Positions 26,748-35,054 of a stretch of DNA of 64,000 nt are shown here, in pieces. The notes below the pieces were generated by a model. That model saw only the letters and a program-made list of their open reading frames with translations. It ran no database searches and was not told the DNA's origin. Within the stretch, counting starts at the first letter, position 1. Each line of letters begins with the position of its first letter. Source of the DNA: Sphingomonas ginsenosidimutans. Its GTDB lineage: Bacteria; Pseudomonadota; Alphaproteobacteria; Sphingomonadales; Sphingomonadaceae. The stretch spans positions 1,054,001 to 1,118,000 of the forward strand of contig NZ_NWVD01000001.1 in assembly GCF_002374835.1 (NCBI RefSeq), read 5' to 3'. Position numbers and translations under genes: made by a program.

Positions 26748-28271
26748 GTGGGCGGGATCATCGAAGAGATCAGGATCGCACTCCATGCGATCTGGACGCG
26801 CCGCTGGCTGGGGCTGGCGGTGGCGTGGGCGGTGTGCATCGCCGGCTGGCTGGTCGTCAGCCAGATGCCGAGCAAATACGAATCGCACGCGCGCGTGTTC
26901 GTCCAGCTGAACAACGTGCTGCCCGCCGGGGTCGACCCGTCGCAAGCAAGCGATGCGGCGCGCGACGTCGATACCGTGCGCCAGACGCTGACCAGCGCGG
27001 TCAGCCTGGAGAAGGTGGTGCGCGGCACCGACCTGGCGCAGACGGTGTCGAGCGACCGCGACGTCGCCGATCGCGTCGGCGGTTTGCAGAATGCGATCAA
27101 GATCGTCGCGCAGCAGGACAATCTGTTCGAGATCACGACCACCGCCGCGACCCCGCGGCTGGCGACGCAGATCACGCAGAAGCTGATCGACCTGTTCGTC
27201 GAGACCAACCTGTCCGAGGACCGGAACCAGAGCAGCCAGGCGATCACCTTCCTGGACGGGCAGCTCGACGCGCTGGGGCGCAAGCTGCAGGATGCCGAGG
27301 GCAAGCGCGCCGATTTCCAGAACCGTTATTTGGGCGCCTTGCCCGGCACCGGATCGATCGCCGACCGGATCGGCGCGGCGCGCACGCAGATGAGCCAGGT
27401 CGACGGCGATCTGGCCGCCGCGCAATCCAGCCTGGCGGCGATTTCGGGGCAGATGGCGGGGACGCAGCGCAGCGTTCCCGGCGGCGGCGGGATCGCCCCC
27501 GGTGTCGGCCCGGCGCGCGCGCGGCTGGCCCTGGTGCAGGGGCAGCTGGCCGATGCGCGCGCGCGGGGCTTTACCGACAGCCACCCCGACGTCGTCGCGC
27601 TGAAGCAGCAGCTGGCGCAGGCGCAGGCGGCGGCGCGCAACGAGCCGGTGGCGGCCGGCGCGGACGGCAGCGTGCCGAACCCGGCGTATCTGTCGCTTCA
27701 GGCGATGCTGGCGGACAAGCAGTCCGCGGTCGCCGCGTTGCAGATGCGCAAGCGGCAGTTGCAGGGCGACCTGGACCTGCTCAATTCCAAGCTGGCCGGC
27801 GACCCGGAAGTGGCCGCCGAACAGGGCGATATCGACCGCAATTACGACGTCCTCAAGCAGCAGTACGACCAGCTGCTCGCGCAGCGCGAACAGGTGAAGC
27901 TGCGCAGCAGCGCGCAGTCGCAGACCGATGCGGTGAAGTTCAGCGTGATCGATCCGCCGACCGTGCCGCGCACGCCGACCGCGCCGAACCGGCCGCTGTT
28001 GCTGACCGGAGTGCTGCTGGCGGGGCTGGCGGCGGGGATCGGCGCGGCGTTCGCGATCGGGCGCGTGCAGGCGACCTTCGCCACCGCGCAGCGGCTGGAG
28101 AAGGCGACCGGCATCGCCGTGATCGGATCGATCGGCGAGATGGTGACGCGCGCCCAGGCGGAGCGGCGGCGGCGCCAGCTGACGTGGTTCGCGGGCGGCG
28201 CGGCGGGTCTGGCGGTCGCCTATGTCGCGCTGCTGGGGGTGGAAATGCTTCAGCGGGGAATGGCGGCATGA
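26748..28271 (+). CDS. XrtA-system polysaccharide chain-length determinant (Wzz-like)
   Basis: A 507-residue protein from GTG 26748 (AAAGG just upstream). A first membrane helix lies near residues 17-38 (WLGLAVAWAVCIAGWLVVS), followed by a long periplasmic coiled-coil part rich in Ala/Gln, then a GNVR-like region and a hydrophobic segment (LLLTGVLLAGLAAGIGAAFAIG). A final helix (WFAGGAAGLAVAYVALLGVEML) ends the protein. It is the inner-membrane polysaccharide co-polymerase that sets chain length and partners with the next gene's tyrosine kinase, encoded separately here. The stop overlaps the kinase start (ATGA). Confidence 0.88.
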   Translation: MGGIIEEIRIALHAIWTRRWLGLAVAWAVCIAGWLVVSQMPSKYESHARVFVQLNNVLPAGVDPSQASDAARDVDTVRQTLTSAVSLEKVVRGTDLAQTVSSDRDVADRVGGLQNAIKIVAQQDNLFEITTTAATPRLATQITQKLIDLFVETNLSEDRNQSSQAITFLDGQLDALGRKLQDAEGKRADFQNRYLGALPGTGSIADRIGAARTQMSQVDGDLAAAQSSLAAISGQMAGTQRSVPGGGGIAPGVGPARARLALVQGQLADARARGFTDSHPDVVALKQQLAQAQAAARNEPVAAGADGSVPNPAYLSLQAMLADKQSAVAALQMRKRQLQGDLDLLNSKLAGDPEVAAEQGDIDRNYDVLKQQYDQLLAQREQVKLRSSAQSQTDAVKFSVIDPPTVPRTPTAPNRPLLLTGVLLAGLAAGIGAAFAIGRVQATFATAQRLEKATGIAVIGSIGEMVTRAQAERRRRQLTWFAGGAAGLAVAYVALLGVEMLQRGMAA

Positions 28272-29257
28272 GCGCGCGGCCCGAATCGCTGATCGAGCGC
28301 GCGGCGCGCGTCTATGACTTCAACGCGCATCTGCGCGGGCGCGCCGAAGCGCCGGTCGAGCCCATTGCCGCCGAGGAGCCGGCGCCCGTGCCGGTACGGG
28401 ACGTGCCCGGGCCGGCACCGGCACCGGCACCGGCACCGGTCGGCACGCTGGCGGCGATCCCGGCGGAATTCCTGTCGGACAGCGACGACGACGGACTGGA
28501 CGAATGGATCGCCCCGCCCAGCGACGTGGCGATGATCGACCGCACGATGCTGGCCGAGATGGGGATGCTGGTGCCCGGCGCACCGGTGGGGGCGCTGGCG
28601 GAGGAATTCCGGCTGGTGAAGCGCCAGCTGCTGCTGACGGCGCGGGTTGTCGCCGAAGGGCCGCTGCGGCAGCGCGCGCGCACGATCCTGGTCGGATCGG
28701 GCAAGCCGGGCGAGGGCAAGACGTTCTGCGCGATCAACCTGGCGATCAGCCTGGCGGCCGAGCGCGACGTCGAGATCCTGCTGGTGGACGCCGACTTCGC
28801 CAAGCCCGACGTGCTGGCGCGGCTGGGCGTGGACGGAGAGCATACCGGATTGCTCGACATCCTGGCCGATCCGCGGATCGACCCGGAGGCGTGCGTGATC
28901 CGCACCGACGTGCCGCAGCTGTCGCTGCTGGCGGCGGGCAAGCGCAGCCATTCGGACACCGAATTGCTCGCCTCGGCCCGCACCGGCGAGGTGCTCGACC
29001 GGCTGCTGGCGGCGAACCCGAAGCGGATCATCGTGTTCGATTCGCCGCCGGCACTGGCGGCGTCGCCGGCATCGGTGCTGGCGCTGCTGGTCGGTCAGGT
29101 GATGCTGGTGGTGCGGGCCGACCGCACGACCGAGGGTGACGTGCAGGAAGCGGTGCAGCTGCTGGACGGATGCGACGAAATCCACCTGGTGCTGAACGCG
29201 GTATCCTACGAACCGGGACGCGGGCGGTTCGGCAGCTATTACGGGCGGGGGGAGTGA
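28268..29257 (+). CDS. XrtA-associated tyrosine autokinase (BY-kinase)
   Basis: The protein has 329 residues, starting at ATG 28268 inside the previous stop. A Pro/Ala/Glu-rich variable N-terminal region is followed by the Walker A motif GSGKPGEGKTF with K151, Walker A' ILLVDADFAKPD, and FDSPPALA as Walker B. The C-terminus FGSYYGRGE carries the short tyrosine cluster that is autophosphorylated in BY-kinases. It regulates polymer length by cycles of phosphorylation with the co-polymerase. A CCGGCA hexanucleotide repeat encodes its Pro-Ala linker. It overlaps the next gene by one base. Confidence 0.9.
   Translation: MSARPESLIERAARVYDFNAHLRGRAEAPVEPIAAEEPAPVPVRDVPGPAPAPAPAPVGTLAAIPAEFLSDSDDDGLDEWIAPPSDVAMIDRTMLAEMGMLVPGAPVGALAEEFRLVKRQLLLTARVVAEGPLRQRARTILVGSGKPGEGKTFCAINLAISLAAERDVEILLVDADFAKPDVLARLGVDGEHTGLLDILADPRIDPEACVIRTDVPQLSLLAAGKRSHSDTELLASARTGEVLDRLLAANPKRIIVFDSPPALAASPASVLALLVGQVMLVVRADRTTEGDVQEAVQLLDGCDEIHLVLNAVSYEPGRGRFGSYYGRGE
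28412..28440 (+). repeat. CCGGCA hexanucleotide tandem repeat in the kinase linker
   Basis: Four full copies of CCGGCA plus a partial fifth encode the Pro-Ala repeat of the tyrosine kinase's N-terminal linker. The unit length of six keeps the frame if copy number changes. Confidence 0.8.
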
Positions 29258-30939
29258 TGCGGGGGGCGTATATCGCGGCCGCGGCGCTGGCGCTGCTGGC
29301 CCCGGCGGGTGTCGCGGCGCAGGCGCCGGGCGATGCCGGTGCGGGCAACGGGGGCGGCGGCGCGGGCAATGGCGGTGCTGGCGGTCGCACCGCGCGCTAC
29401 GTCCAGCCCTATATCGAGCTGGGGCAGGTGGTGACCGCCGACCTCACCACCGACGACGTGCTGACCTATACCCAGGTCGCCGCCGGGATCGACGCGGGGA
29501 TCAGCAACGGACGTGCGCAGGGGCAGGTCAGCTATCGCTACGAACGGCGCATCGACTGGAACGGCGACGTCGGCGACCAGGATATCCACAGCGGGCTGGC
29601 GCTGGCGCAGGTGCGGCTGACGCCGTCGCTGTCGATGGAGGGCGGGGCGATCGCCACGCGCGCGCGCAGCGACATCCGCGGTGCGGCGCCGGGCAACCTG
29701 CTGGGCAATGCCGCCAACGTGTCGCAGCTCTATTCCTTCTACGCCGGGCCGACGCTGTCGACGCAGGTCGGGCTGCTGGACGTCGGTGCGGCCTATCGCT
29801 TCGGCTATACCAAGGTGGAGGTGCCGGACGTCCCCGCGCTGCTGCCCGGTCAGGCGCCGTTCGATTATTTCGACAGCTCGCGCAATCACATGGCGACCGC
29901 GACCGTCGGCGTGCCGGTGGGGCGTGTCGCGCCGTTCGGCGTGACCGTCAGCGGCGGGTGGGAGCGTGAGGACGCCGACCAGCTCGACCAGCGGTACGAG
30001 GGCTGGTTCGGCCGCGGCGACGTGGTGATGCCGCTGTCGCGTACCGTCGCGGTGCGCGCGGGCGTGGGGTATGAGAAGATCGAGGTCGGGCAGCGCGATG
30101 CGCTGGTGACCGGCGGCGTGCCGGTGCGCGATGCCGACGGGCGGTTCGTGACCGACCCGGCGTCGCCGGTGCGGATCGCGTACCAGACCGATGGGCTGAT
30201 CTATGACGCCGGGGTGATCTGGCGCCCCAGCCCGCGGCTGGAGCTGCGCGCCAATGCCGGATATCGTTATGGCGGCGAGACCTATTTCGGGTCGCTCAGC
30301 TACGCCATGTCGCGCGACGTGGCGGTCAACGTGCTGCTGTACGACGGGATCGAGACGTTCGGGCGGCAGCTGCGCGACGGGCTGACGCAATTGCCGCGCG
30401 CGTTCGACACCAGCATCGACCCGTTCGGCCAGCAGTTCGGCGGGTGCGTGTTCGGCGCGCGGCCGGGGCAGGACGCGGGCGCCGGCGGCGGTGCGGGCGG
30501 GTGCCTGAACGACGTGTTCCAGTCGATCGCGACCGCCAGCTATCGCGCGCGCGGGATCGATGGCGTCATCAGCGCGTCGCGCGGGCGCACCAGCTTCGGG
30601 TTCGGCATGGGCTATGCCAACCGCCGCCTGTACGCGCCGCGCGGCGCGCCGGGCGTGACGGTGATCGGGCTGGAGGACGAAAGCGCCTATGCCCAGCTGT
30701 TCTGGTCGCGCGCGCTGTCGCGGGTGTCGAACCTGGATGCCAATGTCTTCGGCAACTGGTATTCCAGCGGGCTGCCGGGCGCCGGCGACGTCTATGGCTG
30801 GGGCGCGAACACCACCTATTCGCGCCAGTTCGGGCGGCTCGGCACGCTGGCGTCGATCGGCGTATACGGCTTCGACCAGAGCGGGATCGACACGCAATGG
30901 TCCGCGCAGGCGCTGGTCGGCGCGCGGTACAATTTCTGA
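29257..30939 (+). CDS. PEP-CTERM-system-associated outer-membrane protein (TIGR03016 type)
   Basis: The protein has 560 residues from ATG 29257 (GGGGGGAG site), with a signal peptide ending VAAQA. After a Gly/Asn-rich linker (GAGNGGGGAGNGG) the protein is a beta barrel with repeated aromatic-ended strands, closing with ALVGARYNF, a typical outer-membrane C-terminus. Position between the BY-kinase and the ATPase fits the TIGR03016 family of XrtA loci. Its role is not established; a porin-like partner of export is plausible. One base overlaps the kinase stop. Confidence 0.85.
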   Translation: MRGAYIAAAALALLAPAGVAAQAPGDAGAGNGGGGAGNGGAGGRTARYVQPYIELGQVVTADLTTDDVLTYTQVAAGIDAGISNGRAQGQVSYRYERRIDWNGDVGDQDIHSGLALAQVRLTPSLSMEGGAIATRARSDIRGAAPGNLLGNAANVSQLYSFYAGPTLSTQVGLLDVGAAYRFGYTKVEVPDVPALLPGQAPFDYFDSSRNHMATATVGVPVGRVAPFGVTVSGGWEREDADQLDQRYEGWFGRGDVVMPLSRTVAVRAGVGYEKIEVGQRDALVTGGVPVRDADGRFVTDPASPVRIAYQTDGLIYDAGVIWRPSPRLELRANAGYRYGGETYFGSLSYAMSRDVAVNVLLYDGIETFGRQLRDGLTQLPRAFDTSIDPFGQQFGGCVFGARPGQDAGAGGGAGGCLNDVFQSIATASYRARGIDGVISASRGRTSFGFGMGYANRRLYAPRGAPGVTVIGLEDESAYAQLFWSRALSRVSNLDANVFGNWYSSGLPGAGDVYGWGANTTYSRQFGRLGTLASIGVYGFDQSGIDTQWSAQALVGARYNF

Positions 30940-30956
30940 CGGACGCGAGACAGCGC

Positions 30957-32000
30957 ATGTATGACGCATTCTACGGCCTGGCCGACCGCCCGTTCCAGCT
31001 GACGCCCGATCCACGTTTCTGGTGCGAGACGTCGACCCACCGCAAGGCGATGGCCTATCTGGGCTATGGCCTGGCACAGGGCGAGGGGTTCATCGTCATC
31101 ACCGGCGATATCGGCGCGGGCAAGACCACGCTGGTCGGCCATCTGACCGCGCAGATCGACCCGGCGAACCTCAACGTCATCACGATCGTGTCGACCGCGG
31201 TGGAGCATGAGGACCTGTTGCGGATCGTCGCGCAGGGGCTGAACCTGGACCCGGCGGGCAAGACCAAGGCCGAGCTGCTGATGATCGTCGAGCGCGGGCT
31301 GCATGCGGTGGCGCGCACCGGGCGGCGCACGCTGCTGATCGTCGACGAGGCGCAGGCGCTGCCGCCGTCGGCGCTGGAGGAGCTGCGGATGCTCTCCAAT
31401 TTCCAGGCGGGCGGGCGGGCGCTGGTGCAGATCTTCCTGCTGGGCCAGCCGGAGTTCCGCGAGCGGTTGAACGGATCGGACCGGCTGGAGCAGCTGCGCC
31501 AGCGGGTCATCGCGGTCCATCACCTCGACCCGATGGCGGCCGAGGAAGTGGAGGATTACGTCACCCACCGGCTGACCGTGGCGGGATGGACGGGGCGGCC
31601 GGCGTTTTCCGCCGATGCCTTCGCCGCGCTGCACCGCGCCACCGGCGGGGTGCCGCGGCGGCTGAACCATTTGATGACGCGCGTGCTGCTGCACGGATCG
31701 CTGGCGCAGGCGGAGACGATCGACGCGGCGCTGATCGCAGGCGTCGTCGCCGACGAGGAGCGCGACCTGCCCGCGCCGCGCGCCGATGCGCCCGCCACGC
31801 CGCGTCCGGCCGCGACCGTCGCCAACGACGCCGCCGCGACGACCCTCACGCGCGCCGACCCGCAGACCGAGGCGCGGATCGCGGCACTGGAGGCGCGGAT
31901 CGCCGAGCAGGATGCCGCGCTACGCCGCGTGCTGACGCTGCTGGTCGACTGGGTGGAGGGCGACGCGGCGCGCGCGGAGGCGATGCGGGGGGCGGCGTGA
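30957..32000 (+). CDS. XrtA-associated ATPase (ExeA/GspA-like, TIGR03015 type)
   Basis: A 347-residue AAA+ protein. The N-terminus MYDAFYGLADRPFQLTPDPRFWCET is typical of the ExeA-like family. Walker A is GDIGAGKTTL with K56; Walker B is LLIVDEAQALP with D130 and E131. A C-terminal Ala-rich tail ends in a coiled coil (EARIAALEARIAEQDAAL). The family is a constant part of XrtA/PEP-CTERM polysaccharide loci, with an undefined role. It starts 17 bases after the outer-membrane protein, and its last base is the first base of the deacetylase start. Confidence 0.9.
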   Translation: MYDAFYGLADRPFQLTPDPRFWCETSTHRKAMAYLGYGLAQGEGFIVITGDIGAGKTTLVGHLTAQIDPANLNVITIVSTAVEHEDLLRIVAQGLNLDPAGKTKAELLMIVERGLHAVARTGRRTLLIVDEAQALPPSALEELRMLSNFQAGGRALVQIFLLGQPEFRERLNGSDRLEQLRQRVIAVHHLDPMAAEEVEDYVTHRLTVAGWTGRPAFSADAFAALHRATGGVPRRLNHLMTRVLLHGSLAQAETIDAALIAGVVADEERDLPAPRADAPATPRPAATVANDAAATTLTRADPQTEARIAALEARIAEQDAALRRVLTLLVDWVEGDAARAEAMRGAA

Positions 32001-32860
32001 TGCGCCCCGATCCGGTCGTCGACGCCCCCATCCTGAATGCCATGTCGGTCGACGTGGAAGAATGGTTCCAGGTCGGCGCGTTCGAACGCACGATCGACAA
32101 GGCCGACTGGGCGACGCTGGAATCGCGCGTGGCGGACAACACCGCGCGCGTCATCGACCTGTTCGCTGCCGCGAACGTGCGCGCGACCTTCTTCACATTG
32201 GGCTGGGTGGCGGCGCGTAACCCCGCGCTGATGCAGCGGATCGCCGCGGCGGGGCATGAGGTCGCCAGCCACGGCTGGGATCACCGGCGCGTCTTCACGA
32301 TGAGCGCGGAGGAATTCCGTGCCGACCTGCGCCGCGCGCGCGCCGCGCTGGAGGATGCCGGCGGGGTCGCGGTGACGGGTTATCGTGCGCCCAGCTTCTC
32401 GATCGACCGGCGCACGCCCTGGGCGCACGCGGTGCTGGCGGAGGAAGGCTATGCTTATTCCAGCAGTGTCGCACCGGTCGCGCACGACCATTACGGCTGG
32501 CGCGACAGCCCGCGCTATGCCTGGTCGCCGCTGGCGGATGCGGCGCTGGTCGAATTGCCGGTGACGGTGGCGGAGTTCGCCGGGCGGCGGATCGCGACGG
32601 GGGGCGGGTTCTTCCGGCTGCTGCCCGCCGCGCTGACCGATCATGCGCTGCGCCAGGTCCATGCCGCGGGCGCACCGGGTGTCTTCTATTTCCACCCGTG
32701 GGAGGTCGATCCCGGCCAGCCGCGCGTCGCGGGCGCGCCGCTGAAGTCACGGGTGCGGCATTACAGCCGGATCGGCGCAATGGCGGGCAAGCTCGACGGA
32801 CTGCTGCGCCGGCACCGCTGGGGGCGGACCGACGCGGTGGTCGCGCGGCTGTCGCGATGA
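32000..32860 (+). CDS. XrtA-system polysaccharide deacetylase
   Basis: A 286-residue protein from ATG 32000. NodB-type deacetylase blocks are present: NAMSVDVEEWFQV with the catalytic and metal Asp pair, ATFFTLGWVAARNP, the metal-binding SHGWDHR, and GYRAPSFSI. This fits the TIGR03006 group of XrtA loci. It probably removes acetyl groups from the growing exopolysaccharide. It has no signal peptide, so site of action is uncertain. The stop overlaps the FemAB start by four bases. Confidence 0.9.
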   Translation: MRPDPVVDAPILNAMSVDVEEWFQVGAFERTIDKADWATLESRVADNTARVIDLFAAANVRATFFTLGWVAARNPALMQRIAAAGHEVASHGWDHRRVFTMSAEEFRADLRRARAALEDAGGVAVTGYRAPSFSIDRRTPWAHAVLAEEGYAYSSSVAPVAHDHYGWRDSPRYAWSPLADAALVELPVTVAEFAGRRIATGGGFFRLLPAALTDHALRQVHAAGAPGVFYFHPWEVDPGQPRVAGAPLKSRVRHYSRIGAMAGKLDGLLRRHRWGRTDAVVARLSR

Positions 32861-33894
32861 CGATGCCGCTGACCACCGCGCCGGTCGGCGTGCGCCGCGC
32901 CGACGCGCGCGAGGTGGCGGCGTTCGTCGCGGCGCACCGCGATGCCACGCCCTTTCACCTGCCGGAATGGAGCGCGGCGGTGGAGCGCGGCTGCGGGCAG
33001 CGTGCGCACTGGCTGGTCGCCGAGCACGCCGACGGCGCGATGATCGGCGCGGTACCGCTGACCGAGATGCGATCGCCGCTGTTCGGGCGCGCGCTGGTGT
33101 CGGCGGGCTTCGCGGTCGATGGCGGGATGCTGGGCGACGCGGCGGCGGTGGCGCCGCTGGCGGCGGGCGCGGTGGCGCTGGCGCAGGAACGAGGCTGCCC
33201 CTCGGTCGAATGGCGTGGCGGGGCGGCACCGGCGGGCTGGGCGGTCGATACGACGAGCTATCTGGGCTTCGCGCGCGATCTGGCGGCGGACGACGATGCG
33301 GAATTGCTGGCTATCCCGCGCAAGCAGCGTGCCGAGGTACGAAAGGCGCTGGCGGGCGACCTGACCGTCCATGTCGCGCGCACGCGCGCGGCGGCGGACG
33401 AACATTATCGCATCTATGCCGAATCGGTGCGCAACCTGGGCACGCCGGTGTTTCCGCGCGCGCTGTTTCGTGCCGTGCTGGAGACGATGGACGCCGACGT
33501 CCTGACCGTCCGCCACGATGGCCGCGCGGTGGCGAGCGTGCTGAGCCTGTATCACCGCGGCACCGTCTATCCCTATTGGGGTGGCGGGACCGAGGCGGCG
33601 CGCGTCCTGCGCGCCAACGACCGGATGTATTTCGCGCTGATGGCGCATGCCCGCGCGCGCGGGTGCACCCGCTTCGACTTCGGGCGATCCAAGACCGGGA
33701 CGGGCGCGGCGGCGTTCAAGAAGAACTGGGGGTTCGAGGGGCGGCCGCTGTCCTATTCGGTGTGGAGCGCGGGCGAACGGCGCGAGGTCAATCCGCTGAA
33801 CCCCAGATATGCGTTGATGGTGAAGGCATGGCGGCGCCTGCCGCTGCCGGTCGCCAATGCGATCGGGCCGTGGATCAGCCGGGGGCTGGGGTGA
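32857..33894 (+). CDS. FemAB-family XrtA/PEP-CTERM-associated protein
   Basis: A 345-residue protein with a double-GNAT FemAB-like fold: FHLPEWSAAVERG at the N-terminus, IPRKQRAEVRKAL in the middle and RFDFGRSKTGTGAAAFKKNWGFE in the second acyltransferase half. It matches the TIGR03019 group found with exosortase A. FemAB proteins add amino acids from tRNA to peptidoglycan; in this locus the acceptor may instead be a sugar, which is unproven. Both ends overlap neighbours by four bases. Confidence 0.87.
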   Translation: MTMPLTTAPVGVRRADAREVAAFVAAHRDATPFHLPEWSAAVERGCGQRAHWLVAEHADGAMIGAVPLTEMRSPLFGRALVSAGFAVDGGMLGDAAAVAPLAAGAVALAQERGCPSVEWRGGAAPAGWAVDTTSYLGFARDLAADDDAELLAIPRKQRAEVRKALAGDLTVHVARTRAAADEHYRIYAESVRNLGTPVFPRALFRAVLETMDADVLTVRHDGRAVASVLSLYHRGTVYPYWGGGTEAARVLRANDRMYFALMAHARARGCTRFDFGRSKTGTGAAAFKKNWGFEGRPLSYSVWSAGERREVNPLNPRYALMVKAWRRLPLPVANAIGPWISRGLG

Positions 33895-35054
33895 TCGCGG
33901 GCGCCAGCGGCGATGTGCTGTTCCTGGCGCATCGCGTGCCCTTTCCCCCCGATCGCGGCGACAAGATCAGAGGTTATCACATCCTGCGCCATCTGGCGGC
34001 GCGCGCGCGGGTGCATCTGGTCGCGTTCGCCGACGATCCGCGCGACCGGTCGCCCGCGGCGGCGTTCACCGACATGCTGGCCAGCCACACGATCGTGCCG
34101 CGCACCAAGAAGCAATGGCGCGCCGGGCTGGAGGCGCTGGCGAGCGGCCGGCCGCTGTCGCTGACCGCGTTCGATGACGATGCGGTACGGCGCGCGGTGA
34201 CGGACGTGATGGCGCGGCAGAGGGTGACCTGCGCCTATGCCTTCTCCGGGCAGATGGCGCCGTATCTGCCGGCGAGGGTGCGGCGCGTCATGGATTTCGT
34301 CGATGCTGATTCGGCGAAGTTCGCCGCCTATGCTGCCGACGCGCGCGGGCCGATGCGCTGGATGCTGGCGCGCGAGGCGCGGTTGCTGGCGGCGTTTGAG
34401 CGCAGCGTGGCGGCGGCGGTCGACGCCAGCCTGTTCGTCAGCGCGGAGGAAGCCGCGCTGGTGCCGGGCGGACAGCCGCTGGAAAACGGCATCGACGCGG
34501 GGTTCTTCGACCCCGCGGCGTCGTTCGCGCCGGTCGCGGCGCCGGGCGTGCCGCTGATCGTCTTTACCGGGCAGATGGATTATCGCCCCAATGTCGAGGC
34601 GGTGACGGCGTTCGTGCGCGACACAATGCCTCAGCTGCCGCCGGCGCAGTTCGCGATCGTCGGGCGCGCGCCGACGCCCTCGGTACGCGCGCTGGTAGGG
34701 GAGCGGGTGACCGTGACCGGGGAGGTGGCGGACGTGCGCGGCTGGCTGGCGGCGGCGGATGTGGTGGTCGCGCCGCTGATGCTGGCGCGCGGTATCCAGA
34801 ACAAGGTGCTGGAAGCGATGGCGATGGCGCGCCCGGTCGTCGCCAGCGCGGCCGCTGCCGAGGGGATCGACCATGGCGGCGCGCTGCGCGTCGCGGGCGA
34901 TGCGGCGGCGATGGCGCGGGAGATTGCGGCGCTGCTGGCGGACCGGGATGCGGCGGCGGCGCTGGGGCGCGCGGCGCGGGCGCGGGTGATCGCACGCTAT
35001 GACTGGGCGGCGCGGCTGGCGCCGCTGGACGCGATCGTCGGACTGGCGGCGTGA
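33891..35054 (+). CDS. XrtA-system glycosyltransferase (TIGR03087 type)
   Basis: A 387-residue GT-B fold glycosyltransferase starting at GTG 33891 inside the FemAB stop. Marks include LAHRVPFPPDRGDKIRGYHIL at the N-terminus, RVMDFVDADSAKFA in the middle, and a GT1/GT4-type C-terminal nucleotide-sugar site (APLMLARGIQNKVLEAMAMARPVV). This N-terminus is the hallmark of the TIGR03087 family of PEP-CTERM/XrtA loci. It adds a sugar during assembly of the polymer repeat; donor and linkage are unknown. The stop overlaps the exosortase GTG start. Confidence 0.9.
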   Translation: MIAGASGDVLFLAHRVPFPPDRGDKIRGYHILRHLAARARVHLVAFADDPRDRSPAAAFTDMLASHTIVPRTKKQWRAGLEALASGRPLSLTAFDDDAVRRAVTDVMARQRVTCAYAFSGQMAPYLPARVRRVMDFVDADSAKFAAYAADARGPMRWMLAREARLLAAFERSVAAAVDASLFVSAEEAALVPGGQPLENGIDAGFFDPAASFAPVAAPGVPLIVFTGQMDYRPNVEAVTAFVRDTMPQLPPAQFAIVGRAPTPSVRALVGERVTVTGEVADVRGWLAAADVVVAPLMLARGIQNKVLEAMAMARPVVASAAAAEGIDHGGALRVAGDAAAMAREIAALLADRDAAAALGRAARARVIARYDWAARLAPLDAIVGLAA